A stretch of DNA of 32,188 nucleotides. It comes from Stentor coeruleus. Taxonomy: Eukaryota > Ciliophora > Heterotrichea > Heterotrichida > Stentoridae. The stretch is from assembly GCA_001970955.1 (NCBI GenBank), contig MPUH01000844.1:1-32188 (forward strand). The letters are read 5' to 3'. Below the pieces are notes generated by a model. It worked only from the letters and a program-made list of their open reading frames with translations. It ran no database searches and was not told where the DNA came from. Position numbers and translations under genes: made by a program. Shown piece after piece: positions 9,573 through 19,854 of the stretch. Each line of letters begins with the position of its first letter. Within the stretch, counting starts at the first letter, position 1.

Positions 9573-10471
9573 AAATTTCTTCCCATCTATATTTCAAGAT
9601 TTTTACACATATTACATTAGTTATAATTCATATAAACCATTACCTAAATTATGCAAAAAACTAACATAGTCAAGTACTCAGGGTTAATAAATATCTTTCC
9701 AGTTAATGAAAATATTTTATCAAACCAAACAGTATAAGTTTTTTAACTTAAGTCTTTTAATTAATCAAATAATAAAAAAAATTCTCTTTTTGCTGAATAC
9801 AATTAATACATAAAATTCTAATTTAGTTTTAAAAATCTTGAAACATGCAAATTATGCTACAAAAAACTAAATTTAGCTTACAAACATAAATTTTATAATA
9901 TATAACTAAACAAAAGTCATATATAGTAAGTTTATTTTCCAATATTAGTTCCATATCAGTAATGATAATAATAAAAGTTTTTGTTGCACTAAATAATAAG
10001 ATAATAAATGCTTAGATGTATAGATTACATACAACTCTTAAGGCCTACATAAATAAATCTAGGCATTAATAAAACTTTTCACTACAATTAGCATTTCATT
10101 TGCTTTCAGCTTTATAAGGAATAAGAAAACTCATAACTTAATACAAAAAAGCTATACCTAAACCTTAGTATATAAAAATTTATAGATAAAAAGCTTTAGG
10201 GCATTTAATTTATCTATTTAACACTAGACTATAAACACAGTTTTATTATATATTTTCTATATCAAGTTTCTGATGTATACATGAAGTTTATGATTAAATC
10301 ATGGAAGCCATAGAAAAATCGATATTGACTTAAGTATTTATTACTGTTTATTATCAAAATAAACTTTATATTTCTTCTAATTCATTGATTTATAAGCTTT
10401 TTGGCTTAGATATATGAATATTTGATCTTTTTTGATTTTTGCTTTTTAGAAATGCACTTTCATATAATTTA
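9573..10471. other. Intergenic, about 900 bases, AT-rich
   Basis: Very AT-rich sequence with scattered A and T runs and no reading frame above background. No repeat longer than a few bases, RNA gene or motif was recognised. It separates the decayed LRR copy from the intact one. Confidence 0.4.
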
Positions 10472-12718
10472 ATGGACAAGAACCTTAGTATCCGCACTAC
10501 ATGGGACAGATTAGAGAGTGTCATGAACCTTTCACCGCATAAGCTGCCACAGAATGCTCCAAGGTCTACTAGAAATAGTATTTCATTGATTTCACCTATA
10601 AAAAACATCAGCGCAGTATTATCTGTCAGAACTACCAGTACTATAGGATCATCACCTGCGAGAAAAGATAGCTGGAATTACTCATCAGGAAGAGCATCCT
10701 CAGCAACTGGCTCAGTAGATTTACGAGCAGCCACAGCAAGCTTTGATGAAAGTAGTATAAGAAATCCAAGTCCGGTAAAAGAAGCAAAAAGAGAAATTCC
10801 CCAAGATCTAATTCGCGAGCTTTTTGCAGCCAAATGCGCTGACCTTCAAAGAGACGTTAACAAAGATCAAGAAAACCTTTTTGTCAAAATTTTCCCTCAG
10901 TTCCTCGTCAATAATTATTTTTCCCTTCCCAACATGAACTTATCTAGTGCTTCAGCCAAAGTTATATCCCAAATACTACAGATATCAATTGACACTTGCC
11001 GAGTTAACCTTGAAAAGAATCATTTTGGTAACAAAGGCTGTATAGAAATTTGCACTAGTGTCAAAAAAAACCAAAATATCATCGAATTGAACTTAAGCAG
11101 TAACGACATTGTCCCAAACAGCGCTGGGGAAATAATAAATCTCCTAATAACTGATCATCTTATAAGCATAAACTTATCATCTAAAGAAAATCTACATAAA
11201 AACACTTTAGGGAACTGCCCAAACATCGAAAAACTGTTTATGCTGAAAACACTTTCTTTCTTAAACCTTGCTGGAACTAAAATATTAGAGCAAAACTTTG
11301 TTAAAATCAAAGATGCCTTAAAAGGTAATACAGGGATTATTTACTTAAATTTATCTTATAATAAAAAACTTGGAAAAGGGTTTAAAGGTTTTACTGAAGC
11401 TTTGGCAACTACAAGAATTGAAGAACTTATGATAAATGGATGTAAATTAAAAGATGTTAATGCACAGTATTTGGCTATGAATATTAAAGCTATGGGGACA
11501 CTTAGGAAATTAGATTTAGGTGACAATGGGTTTACAGATGAAGGGATGAGTTTGATTATTGGTGCTGTTGCATATAGTAGCAGTTTAAAATGGTTAAATG
11601 CTAGTAAAAACAAACTTTCTAAAGGAGTGCCTAAGGAACTTTATGATGTTTTTGTTGATAATCATACTCTAGAGTATCTGAATTTTTCCAACTGTTATCT
11701 ACGAAACAACCTCAGAACTCTTATCCCTTCCTTACAAAAAGCTGACACTCTAGAAAAACTAGACCTAAGCTTTAATGAAATCGAAAACGAAGGGGCATAT
11801 TTCATCGCAACAGCTCTCCAAAGGAACTTTTCTATAAAATCCTTAAACCTCAGCTTTAATAAAATCAAAAACAAAGGTGGAATAGCAATATCTGAAGCTA
11901 TACAACAGAACTCTACACTTGAAGAGCTAAATCTCAAAGATAACTCTATAAAAAACAAAGCTGCAGAGTCCTTTTGTAATATGGTCCATAAAAATAAAAA
12001 AATCACCAAAGTCAACCTAAAGCACAACTTAGCCCAAGTGAAATTTTTGCAGAATATTGAAGTGATTTTAAATAGAAGGAAAAAAAAAGCGGCAAAAACT
12101 CAGATTCCGGTTTTAAAAAGAAAAGTTGGATGGCTTAAAAAAAATCAAGAAGATAATCAGTCTGTATATAGGCAGCTTGAGAAAAAAACTAAAGAACATA
12201 AAAATCATATGAATAAAGTGGATAAACTTAGTCAGACTTTACAGATAATGAAAGGAGAGGATTTACAGAAAAAGATTAAAAATGATAATGAAAAATTTGC
12301 AGCACAACAAACAAGTGCTATGATGGATTTAATGCTTGAAAAGTTGGAATTGGAAACTAAGGTAATGACTATTTAGGAATTCCAAAACAGTAGCGCACTG
12401 AAAATGAAAGAAATGCAAGGAGACATTGATTTTATAAAAACAGACTCGACATTCTGGGAAATAAAATGTATTTTCTAATCAGATGCCGGGTCTAAAGCTA
12501 TCGCAATGATAAAAAATCCTAAATTCCTACGTATTAACCGAGAATATCGTATGGCTATCAAAGAAAAAGAAGCTGCAAAGAAAACCCTTGAGGTGCTGAA
12601 ATCCAAGTTGAAAACCCTTCAACACGAGTTATGCATAATAAAAAACAACAAGACATCTTTATCTTGTTTTATTGAAGAAAAGCAGCAGCATCATGCTTTA
12701 CCTGCTAAGTTCAATTAA
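10472..12718 (+). CDS. LRR (ribonuclease-inhibitor-like) protein with C-terminal coiled coil, two 15-base introns
   Basis: The first in-frame ATG is at 10472; an upstream ATG at 10452 is out of frame and closes at once. Two 15-base introns (12362-12376, 12468-12482) join three exons into 738 residues ending in TAA. Residues 1-110 are Ser/Arg-rich and probably disordered. From about 140 to 510 there are LRRs of the ribonuclease-inhibitor type, with repeated L-x-x-L-(N/D)-L-S-x-N-x-(I/L) motifs spaced about 28 residues, as in the NLRC3-like or T-complex-associated LRR proteins abundant in ciliates. The remainder is a basic Lys/Glu/Gln coiled coil. LRRs make a protein-binding surface; no enzyme domain is present. 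Without the introns the protein would stop at the TAG ending at 12376 and the 70-codon frame at 12506 would look like a separate gene; the two are one gene. A decayed paralogue lies about 0.9 kb upstream. Confidence 0.88.
12362..12376 (+). other. 15-base intron 1
   Basis: GTAATGACTATTTAG splits codons cleanly after AAG (Lys). Its last three bases are an in-frame TAG, so translation would stop here if it were retained. C8-T9-A10 fits a branch site. Confidence 0.85.
12468..12482 (+). other. 15-base intron 2
   Basis: GTATTTTCTAATCAG contains an in-frame TAA and has the same C8-T9-A10 as intron 1. It interrupts a codon after its first base; joining gives TAT (Tyr), and the frame then runs open for 78 more codons to the stop at 12718. 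Confidence 0.85.
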
Positions 12719-12757
12719 TATATTAATTTTGGGTAGTTAATAAGTATAATAATAAAA

Positions 12758-12943
12758 ATGGGGTGTGGAACCAGTCAGGACATAGGCAAAATCCATAGAA
12801 CAACTGCTATTGAGATCCTTGATGAAAAAGACTACAAACTTAACCCTGCTAATATTATTGTAGCCAAATTTAGGACCAATGGCCAGGAAGTTAAGGTTCA
12901 TTTCAGAACAATATGCCCTCGTCTGCATTCTAAAGTCTCTTGA
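12758..12943 (+). CDS. Small 61-residue protein with N-terminal MGCGTS acylation signal
   Basis: A short frame begins 39 bases after the stop of the LRR gene, on the same strand, and ends in TGA. It starts MGCGTSQD: Gly2 with Ser6 fits the N-myristoylation consensus and Cys3 is a typical neighbouring palmitoylation site, as in many dually acylated membrane-anchored proteins. The remaining 50 residues are soluble and mixed, with no transmembrane segment. Codon use is like its neighbours. The whole protein is very short; it could be a membrane-tethered adaptor, or the first exon of something larger, although no 15-base intron that bypasses the TGA was found. No family recognised. The opposite-strand reading frame here is a shadow. 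Confidence 0.6.
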   Translation: MGCGTSQDIGKIHRTTAIEILDEKDYKLNPANIIVAKFRTNGQEVKVHFRTICPRLHSKVS

Positions 12944-14062
12944 ACATATTTTAAACTAATATTCAATACTTAGCTTTTAATTAACTATCTTAATCTTTAA
13001 CTTTAATATTTTTACTTAAAAGACTGAAACTTATGCTTAGTGAGAAGAAAAATATTAAAGTTCAGAATTCATAAGATAATTATGAAGAGTATACTGACTG
13101 GGTTATTCTTAGTAGAAGAAATTAAAAATATATGAAGATTAGACTGAAGATTGTCATGTTACTTAAAAGTAAAGAAAGGGTGGAGATAAGTGAGAAAAAA
13201 CAAGTGAAATAAGGAGGATTTTGTAACCTAAGTTTAAGGTTGAGATGCTTAGAGGGTTGAAAGATGAGAAAAAGTTAGGTTTAGATGAAGGAGGATGTGA
13301 AATTTAGTCCATTACTTAATAGGAGAGTTAAAAGAAATAGGAGAATCTGCATGCAGGATAAAATTGAATTTAGATGAAAAGAGATGAAGTTAGGATAAGT
13401 TTAATTAGATGGGTTGGAGATTAACTGAAGGTTTGGACTAAGATATTTTATGTCTTGAAAAGATGAGCTTTTATGTATTTGATAGTTTTTTTGGATTCTT
13501 TAATCATGTTCTAGAAAATTGTGGATTTTTTCTTTTTAGAGTATAGGATAACTTGGCTGTGAAATTATTTTTCATTTAATCTTTCGTAAGATTGGCTTTC
13601 AAGATAGGCACTTTATGAATATTCCCTTTTTATGAAGCCCTTCACTAAGATATTCCTAAGACATTATAAAATTTAGCAAAAATTTTATTAGAATGATTTA
13701 ATTAAAGTTTTATTTTTTGCTAATTTTTATAAATTCAACTCTTTTATATATAAACATCTTCTATTGTTATTCTAATGATATAAATAAAATATAAAAGATA
13801 ATCCACCATTGTAAATAATAAAGTTAATCTTAGCTTATAGTAAGAAACTATTTACATGACTATTTCATTTATACAATTTTGGTAATTTTATAGTTCATAT
13901 ATAACCTAAGCAAATTGTCAGTCTATAAACTTTAAACTATTAAAAAAAACTCAACTAAAGATAATCTTTATACTTAATCTGAAATTTTTATAGGATTTAG
14001 TTTTTTATTATGAACATAATAGTAGAATTTAAGATTGAATTTAATTCACCATGTATTTGTAC

Positions 14063-14144
14063 TTTTTTTTTTGGTTTGATTATACAGATTTCAAAGTGTG
14101 AATATATAAATTAGATTTTTTTTGGTTTGATTATACAAATTTCA
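14063..14144. repeat. Direct duplication, period 51 bases
   Basis: A segment of about 28 bases built on TTTGGTTTGATTATACA is present at about 14063-14093 and again at 14116-14144, with one or two differences. The bases between copies are not clearly alike. Function unknown; probably a local duplication in non-coding DNA. Confidence 0.8.
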
Positions 14145-14206
14145 TAAGGGTAATTTAAAAAATTGATTAATATTAACTTTTTATTTTCTAAAGTATTAAA
14201 AAATTA

Positions 14207-14277
14207 AGGATATTGAAAAACAAAAATTTAGTTCAATGATAATATTTAGGATATTGAAAAACAATATATTAGTTCAA
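14207..14277. repeat. Direct duplication, period 41 bases
   Basis: AGGATATTGAAAAACAA begins at 14207 and again at 14248. The match extends over 30 bases, ending in TTAGTTCAA, with three differences in the middle. It follows the 51-base duplication closely, so the area seems prone to small tandem duplication. Confidence 0.85.
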
Positions 14278-14632
14278 AGCAAATATAAAGTATTAAAAAT
14301 CTTATAATATATAAAAATAATACTAAATTCATGTAATAAATATATAGAATACTCAAAGTACCACAAATTACTTTATCTTGTTTTTTAAAAACACAGATGA
14401 TATTTTATATTCAGAATTGACTTGACTTTTATATTCCAAGAATCTTTTTATCACCATTATGATTTATATTCTCAATTTATCTCCATTTCCTCTCTACAAA
14501 GCTTTAACCATTATGCCCTTTTCTTATACTTTACATACTTCAAAAAATGTTAAGAAATTGTATTAAATTAGGAAATAATCTTGCTATTAAAAGCTCTCGT
14601 TATAATTTTCACATTGTTTTTATCTATATCTC

Positions 14633-14773
14633 TTAAGAAATTTTATTCGCTTTCTCTTTCTCAGTTAATTCTAAATGAGCCTTCAGCTTTAGCCGCATAA
14701 TTTTTTTGATAAATTCAATCCTCTGCCTTATAATCCTTTCTTTTATTCTAAGTCTTTTTAAAAGCGTATCCAT
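14633..14773 (-). CDS. Possible 46-residue fragment, basic helical
   Basis: The minus-strand ATG at 14773 opens 46 codons to TAA; the frame is open a little further upstream, to a stop near 14800. The product is strikingly rich in Arg, Lys, Ile, Leu and Glu (for example KERIIRQRIEFIKKIM), more coding-like than its surroundings. It could be a small gene, the end of a decayed one, or chance. No intron linking it to upstream coding sequence was found. Confidence 0.2.
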   Translation of the reverse strand: MDTLLKRLRIKERIIRQRIEFIKKIMRLKLKAHLELTEKEKANKIS

Positions 14774-15327
14774 ATAGTCAAGTTCTATATGAATTAAATT
14801 TTTTTAACTTAATCATTTTTAGCTTTTGATTCTTATAGCTAAAGTCTCTTTACTGTCACTAAACGTTGCTTAAACTTAACATTTTTTTTGAAGAGAAAAT
14901 CTACAGCATATGAAATTAGGTAAACTACATAAGTAAAATAAATAATTATTATTTTATTAGATGATTCTCAATCTCTTACAAAGAAAAAATGAATTTTTTT
15001 ATAAGCACCAAACCTGGTATTTTAGATATCTGATCAAAATCTAGATTATAGTATTTAATCTACACTATTGATTAGTTTGTTTAATATAGGCTCTTTATTT
15101 ATAGTAATTAATAAAATGCTTGCCTTTTCACTTAAATCATTTCTACTACACCATTATTTCGCTTTATTTTCAAGAGTCTTTGCATTTTGCTAATACATAA
15201 TTCTACTTAAAAAATCCTAAATTACGTACTTTATTATTCTAAAATAACCTCAAAAAATATTTGGCAATCCCAGTTTACCTTTAAACCTAAATCTTAACTC
15301 ATCTTTATAATTTAACCTTCCCAAAAG

Positions 15328-15540
15328 CCCAAATACTCTACATCTAAATTATTCCAAATCACTTATCAAACTATTAAACTCATATTTTCCATTAAACTAA
15401 ACTTATCAACTTATCAAATCCCTTTATTTCTCATATTTTCACCTTCAAAAACTTTATCAATTCCATATCTCCTATTTATAATCCCTAATCCTATTTTCCA
15501 TATTAAAATTCCACTTATAAACCTAAAAAATTCAATCCTA
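15328..15540. other. G-free, C-rich tract upstream of the ankyrin gene
   Basis: These 213 bases contain no G at all and about 53 C. The tract ends about 65 bases before the ATG at 15607. It is the most extreme example of the strand-asymmetric flanks described in the findings and may hold promoter or 5' leader sequence. Confidence 0.7.
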
Positions 15541-15606
15541 GATTTTTTGCTTAAAATCTCCCAACATATTTTAAAGTCATATCAATGGTTTTAAGCTTAA
15601 TATTAT

Positions 15607-16290
15607 ATGAATTTTTACAATATGAACGACCTATCTAGAACTTGTGAGTCTCTCAGATCTACTTCAGAAAGCACAAATGGCCGAGCTTTAAAAAACTGGA
15701 AGCTTATCAAAAACATCATCAGGGCTTCGAATTCTTTTAAATCACAAGAAGTTCAGATAGTAAACGATATCGATCAATTTATGGACGATTTAAGTAGCGC
15801 AAGCCCAAAAAAAGATTATATAAAGTCTAAAACAGTGACATCATCAGCTATAGAAAACCATAAAAACACGGATTTGTTGTTCTTTTATATTAAAAGGTCT
15901 TCTAATGCAGATATTAATGCTATTAGAGATCTTATAGATACTAATCCACTTAAGTATGTTAGAAGTTGTACAGATTCTAATTCTTTTGTCAATAAACCTG
16001 ATGCTTATGGGATAAGACCTTTATATGAAGCTGCTCGGAATGGATATTCAGAGACCGTACAAGTATTATTGGATTCTGGAGCTAATCCACATTTAGATTC
16101 AAATGGCGAAAATAGTTTACAAGTTGCATGTAGATGGAATCATATTATTGTTGTAAAATGCCTTATGAACTCTACACAATGGAGCAAAAATGAAATAAAG
16201 CTTGCCCTTAAGGAAACGAAAAACCCGGCGCTTGTAGATTATCTTAAAGGAAGTATAAAATCGTCATCGTTTTGGTGTAGATGCTCTTGA
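15607..16290 (+). CDS. Ankyrin-repeat protein, 227 residues
   Basis: The frame runs from the first ATG after the G-free tract to a TGA. The first 85 residues are Ser-rich with no domain I recognise. Residues about 133-165 form a clear ankyrin repeat (GIRPLYEAARNGYSETVQVL followed by LDSGAN), and a second, more diverged one follows at about 166-190. Residues 90-130 may be a further degenerate repeat. Ankyrin repeats bind other proteins; two is few for a stable fold, so additional unrecognised repeats are likely. The C-terminus FWCRCS carries two Cys that could be lipid-modified, but this is speculative. It converges on the DYRK-type kinase gene. Confidence 0.82.
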   Translation: MNFYNMNDLSRTCESLRSTSESTNGRALKNWKLIKNIIRASNSFKSQEVQIVNDIDQFMDDLSSASPKKDYIKSKTVTSSAIENHKNTDLLFFYIKRSSNADINAIRDLIDTNPLKYVRSCTDSNSFVNKPDAYGIRPLYEAARNGYSETVQVLLDSGANPHLDSNGENSLQVACRWNHIIVVKCLMNSTQWSKNEIKLALKETKNPALVDYLKGSIKSSSFWCRCS

Positions 16291-16996
16291 GTTTAAATTT
16301 ATAAGTCGTTTATTATTTGTATGTAAAATATTCTGCCTTATGGTTTGATAGGATGATTTGAATGTTTAAAGATAAAATCTAAGCTTATGATGATTTAAAA
16401 TACAGTTTTTTAGTTTGGTAATTTATATGTTATTTTATTATATAAAGGCAAGGAAGGAAGAGTTTTCTGATAATTTTCTTGTAATAATTTTATTATATAA
16501 TAGTTTAAGAGATTTTAATAGTAAAATATGTCGATTTATAGCCAGAGCTTAAGATATAGACCCACAGCTAGGATAAAGTTGTATTTGAGATAAAAAAAAA
16601 ACAATTATAGGCCAATTAACCTAATATCCTTAGTTAAAAGTGCATATCCTCAATTGTGCATATAGACTTTATTGCCTGTATGATTAAAATTTTATTAATC
16701 ATTTAATCCCTTGCAAAAACTCTAAAACTCTCAAAATACAGTTTTTATACCTCAAGTTCATATAATCATCTAAGAAATATCGTATCAAAGAATTTTTCCT
16801 TTAAAAACATTTTTTAATCTTAGCAATCAAAAATTCCTACTTAATTTGCATCAAGATAAAATCAGTCTTTTTGAAAGCACAAGCAATCTTACTAAAATAA
16901 GAAATTTGTACTAAAAAAAATATAAAAACCTGAGAAATCCATAAAAAAAACCCAGAAAATTTAAACTTAATATCAAGTTAATATTAGTAAATGTTT
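16291..16996. other. Intergenic between convergent genes
   Basis: Seven hundred AT-rich bases with no gene. The + strand is G-biased up to about 16600 and C-biased from about 16680 to the end of the kinase gene, so the skew switches in the middle of the convergent pair. No hairpin terminator or RNA gene recognised. Confidence 0.5.
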
Positions 16997-18340
16997 TTAT
17001 AGTTCATCTTTGATATAAGATGATATCCAAGGATGAACCAAAGCTTGATCAGCACTTATTCTGTGTTCAGGAATCCACTTTAAACAAGACTCAACAAAAT
17101 TTATAGTATCTAAGTCAAAACCTTGAAGTATATTTCTTATACTGTTGGTATTTGGGGCACTTTTTACTTTAAACCTCCCTTGCCTGTCTATAAAAATATG
17201 GTTTCTCCGTCCTTTCCTGACAAAATATTTTTCAGGATACCCAAAAGTGTTAACAAAACTTCTAAACAACTCCTGCTCATTCTCAACCTTAAACAAACTC
17301 TTTCCAGTAAGCAGCTCAATAGTTATACACCCTAAAGACCATATATCAATAGCTTTAGTATAATCAATATCAAAAACAATCTCTGGTGCACGATAATTCC
17401 TATTCTGCACATATTCTAAAAACCTTCTGCTTTCTTTACAAGATGAGCCAAAGTCAATAATCTTAACCAAATTCTGATCTTTATTTTTCAACATAATATT
17501 ATCAGGTTTTATATCACAGTGTATCATTTTTAAACTATGCATAACTTGTAAAGCTTGGATAATTTGTTTGATAATTGCTTTAACGTTGTTAATTGGCAAA
17601 CCACAATTATTATTATTTTCAATAATTTGAAACAAGTCTGCGATTAGTAACTCAAAAACTAGACACAAATGGCCTCTAAATTCAAAGCTGTCAAGAAGTT
17701 TGACTATATTTTCTTGTGATTCTAATGAGATTTCGGAAAGTTCATTAAGCAAAGATAGCTCTTGGTCGCCTGATTCTCTGTAAGTTTTCTCGTTTCTGAT
17801 GATTTTTACTGCAACTTCTGTGTTGGTTTTCTTATCTAAGCATTTGAAAACTTCACCAAAAGTCCCTTTGCCTAGAGCTCCAAGAATCTTATATCTATTT
17901 GCTATATCATCTCCTATAAAACCTTTATAATAATTTTCATCATCGTCATAGTTCATATCATCAGATATTGAACCTGGTTTACTTATACATAAAATTTTTC
18001 CTGAAGTAGCAGTTTCGTTTATTTCCTGTTTTTTGTATTTACCATCTGACAATAATTGGCTTATACTAGTATCGCCAAGTCCTTCAGAAAACGAATTGCT
18101 TTTTTTGTGTTTTATATATGCTTGGTTTTTAACTTTTTTTATTGCTTGTGTGACGACACTTTCAGGTAGGGCCTCATTAGGAATATCATATTTGGCAACA
18201 GCTTTTTGAAAACTTGAGGTTTTGGGCTTTTTCCTTACTGATGTGCTTGGTGTAGAGTCAGATGTGTTTGTTTGGCTTGCAGGAGACAAATCGGCACTTA
18301 GTTTTGCTATCATAAATCGTAGAGTTGTTGATTTGTACAT
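16997..18340 (-). CDS. DYRK-family dual-specificity protein kinase
   Basis: This is a CMGC-group protein kinase. Residues 1-125 are a Ser/Thr/Lys-rich N-terminal region. About 131-150 matches the DYRK homology box (NYDDDENYYK just before the kinase domain). The catalytic domain spans about 150-440: glycine loop GKGTFGEV (157-164), ATP-binding Lys179, alpha-C Glu194, catalytic loop HCDIKPDN (274-281), DFG 296-298 followed by SSC, and activation loop YVQNRNYRAPE (310-320). HCDxKP, DFGSSC and the YxQxRxY loop are DYRK/HIPK hallmarks; Tyr316 aligns with the tyrosine these kinases autophosphorylate. All residues needed for catalysis are present, so it should be active. DYRKs act on growth, polarity and cell-cycle exit; the substrate here is unknown. 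The box order favours the DYRK2/Pom1-like class over HIPK or PRP4. The last four residues are KDEL, probably by chance because there is no signal peptide. Confidence 0.93.
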   Translation of the reverse strand: MYKSTTLRFMIAKLSADLSPASQTNTSDSTPSTSVRKKPKTSSFQKAVAKYDIPNEALPESVVTQAIKKVKNQAYIKHKKSNSFSEGLGDTSISQLLSDGKYKKQEINETATSGKILCISKPGSISDDMNYDDDENYYKGFIGDDIANRYKILGALGKGTFGEVFKCLDKKTNTEVAVKIIRNEKTYRESGDQELSLLNELSEISLESQENIVKLLDSFEFRGHLCLVFELLIADLFQIIENNNNCGLPINNVKAIIKQIIQALQVMHSLKMIHCDIKPDNIMLKNKDQNLVKIIDFGSSCKESRRFLEYVQNRNYRAPEIVFDIDYTKAIDIWSLGCITIELLTGKSLFKVENEQELFRSFVNTFGYPEKYFVRKGRRNHIFIDRQGRFKVKSAPNTNSIRNILQGFDLDTINFVESCLKWIPEHRISADQALVHPWISSYIKDEL

Positions 18341-19854
18341 GTTGGAATTTATATTTATATAAGGTAAAAAACACTATGGCTGGAAAATGGTTTTCTATTA
18401 CAATTATATAAGTGAACGTAAGAAATGATATAATAAATATTCAGTATGAAGCTGGGATCATGAATTATAAAATATTACCCTGGATTTTGAAAATATACTT
18501 TCTTATGCATAATCCATTTACATTTCATTATTTGTGATGCATATACATTCTCATATTCAAAAAAATATCGTTTTTCATAAGTAATTTTTGAAATTATGCA
18601 AAATTTGACTGAAAATGTGTTATTCTATATTGAAAAATCCTTTTAAAAAAGACTTGACTATTTAAAGAATTTTAATCATTAATGGCTTCCTAAGTTTGAA
18701 CTAAAAGGATTAACTTTTTATAAAATTATAAACATTAGGAAAAATATTTGAAAAAAAGAGTTAAAATAAGCTAATTCACCTTTAGAGACAAATGAAATTA
18801 TGTAAAATTTACTAGATTAGAATTATTCTAAAAAAAAATGCTATTGCATTACAAAAAATCTTAGATGAATATCATAAATATATTCTTTCTGTGTTTGAAT
18901 ATAGATAATTATGCCAACTTTATAGGATTTTTGTATAAAATACTTTAAGTTTTGGACAAAATCATGTTTCGATAAAGCTTTTATTAGAATTTTTATCAGA
19001 AAGTATATTTATATACAAATAGGCTTTTGTTGTGAAATATTTTGTTATATTTAGATTTAATCATAAGATGATATTTCGATTTTTGTATATTTTTACTATG
19101 CAGATGTATAAACTTTAATTATCTTTAGCTTTTTTGTGTTGCCTAAATTTACACTTATATAAAATAATTTTTCTGATGAAGGATACTCTCATTTGTGAAG
19201 ATTTACAAGTAAAATAATAATTTTTAAGAGCAGGTTTTGTTTATATGAAAATTTTTGTCTTATAAGAATTTTTATTGTATAGGAAACTAAAAGGAAAATT
19301 TTAATTGCTTTATCATATACTTAATAGCAATGTTATATTATTTAATTACTCTTAATATAATATCTACCTATGCTACACCTAAAATTCTATAGTAAAGCAA
19401 TTGCGGGTATATACTAATCAGATAATCCATTTCCCATTATTATCCAATACAGCACATCTTCAGTCAAATCAATCTCTATCTATCCTCTCTTCAATTGTTC
19501 ACCTTGGGTCAGATCTTATAATATCTGTATCCAAATCCTAATTTGTTATTTCAAATCAATTCCTTCAAAATTCCAATAAAATCAACAAATCTCTGAAAAC
19601 TTTTTCCATCATAGCTTCCTTCATTATTTTTTAAGCAATATCTATCAAATCCACACTTTCACTCAAGTTTTATAATAAAAACTATATATTCTTCATCTAA
19701 TTCCCACTAGCCTAATTTATAAGTTTTTTTCCTATAGTAATTCTATCATTAAAAGGTTTTTTTCTCTGTTTAATCTATGATTTTCACTACAATCAGACTT
19801 CATTATATTATCCACTAATTAGTTTAAGTCATGGGATAAATTTCATTGGTCAAT
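18341..19854. other. 1.5 kb intergenic between divergent genes
   Basis: AT-rich spacer between the kinase and dehydrogenase starts. The first 160 bases are G-biased on +, and the last 400 (about 19440-19720) are pyrimidine-rich and G-poor. A stretch near 18857-19118 has fewer stops than average in one + frame (three in about 87 codons), but not few enough to call a gene. No other structure recognised. Confidence 0.45.

Larger units (their letters stand above)
12944..15606. other. 2.7 kb gene-poor stretch
   Basis: This is the longest stretch without a confident gene. About 13020-13460 is purine-rich on the + strand (two to four C per 60-base line across 13141-13440). About 13500-14580 is AT-rich with two short direct duplications (separate entries). 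A weak minus-strand reading frame lies at 14633-14773. About 15240-15595 is C-rich and nearly G-free, directly upstream of the ankyrin gene. No RNA gene or transposon end is visible. Confidence 0.5.

Noticed and set aside
16997..17008. C-terminal KDEL on the kinase, resembling an ER-retention signal
   Set aside because: The protein has no signal peptide or membrane segment and its family is cytosolic or nuclear, so the ending is most likely coincidence.
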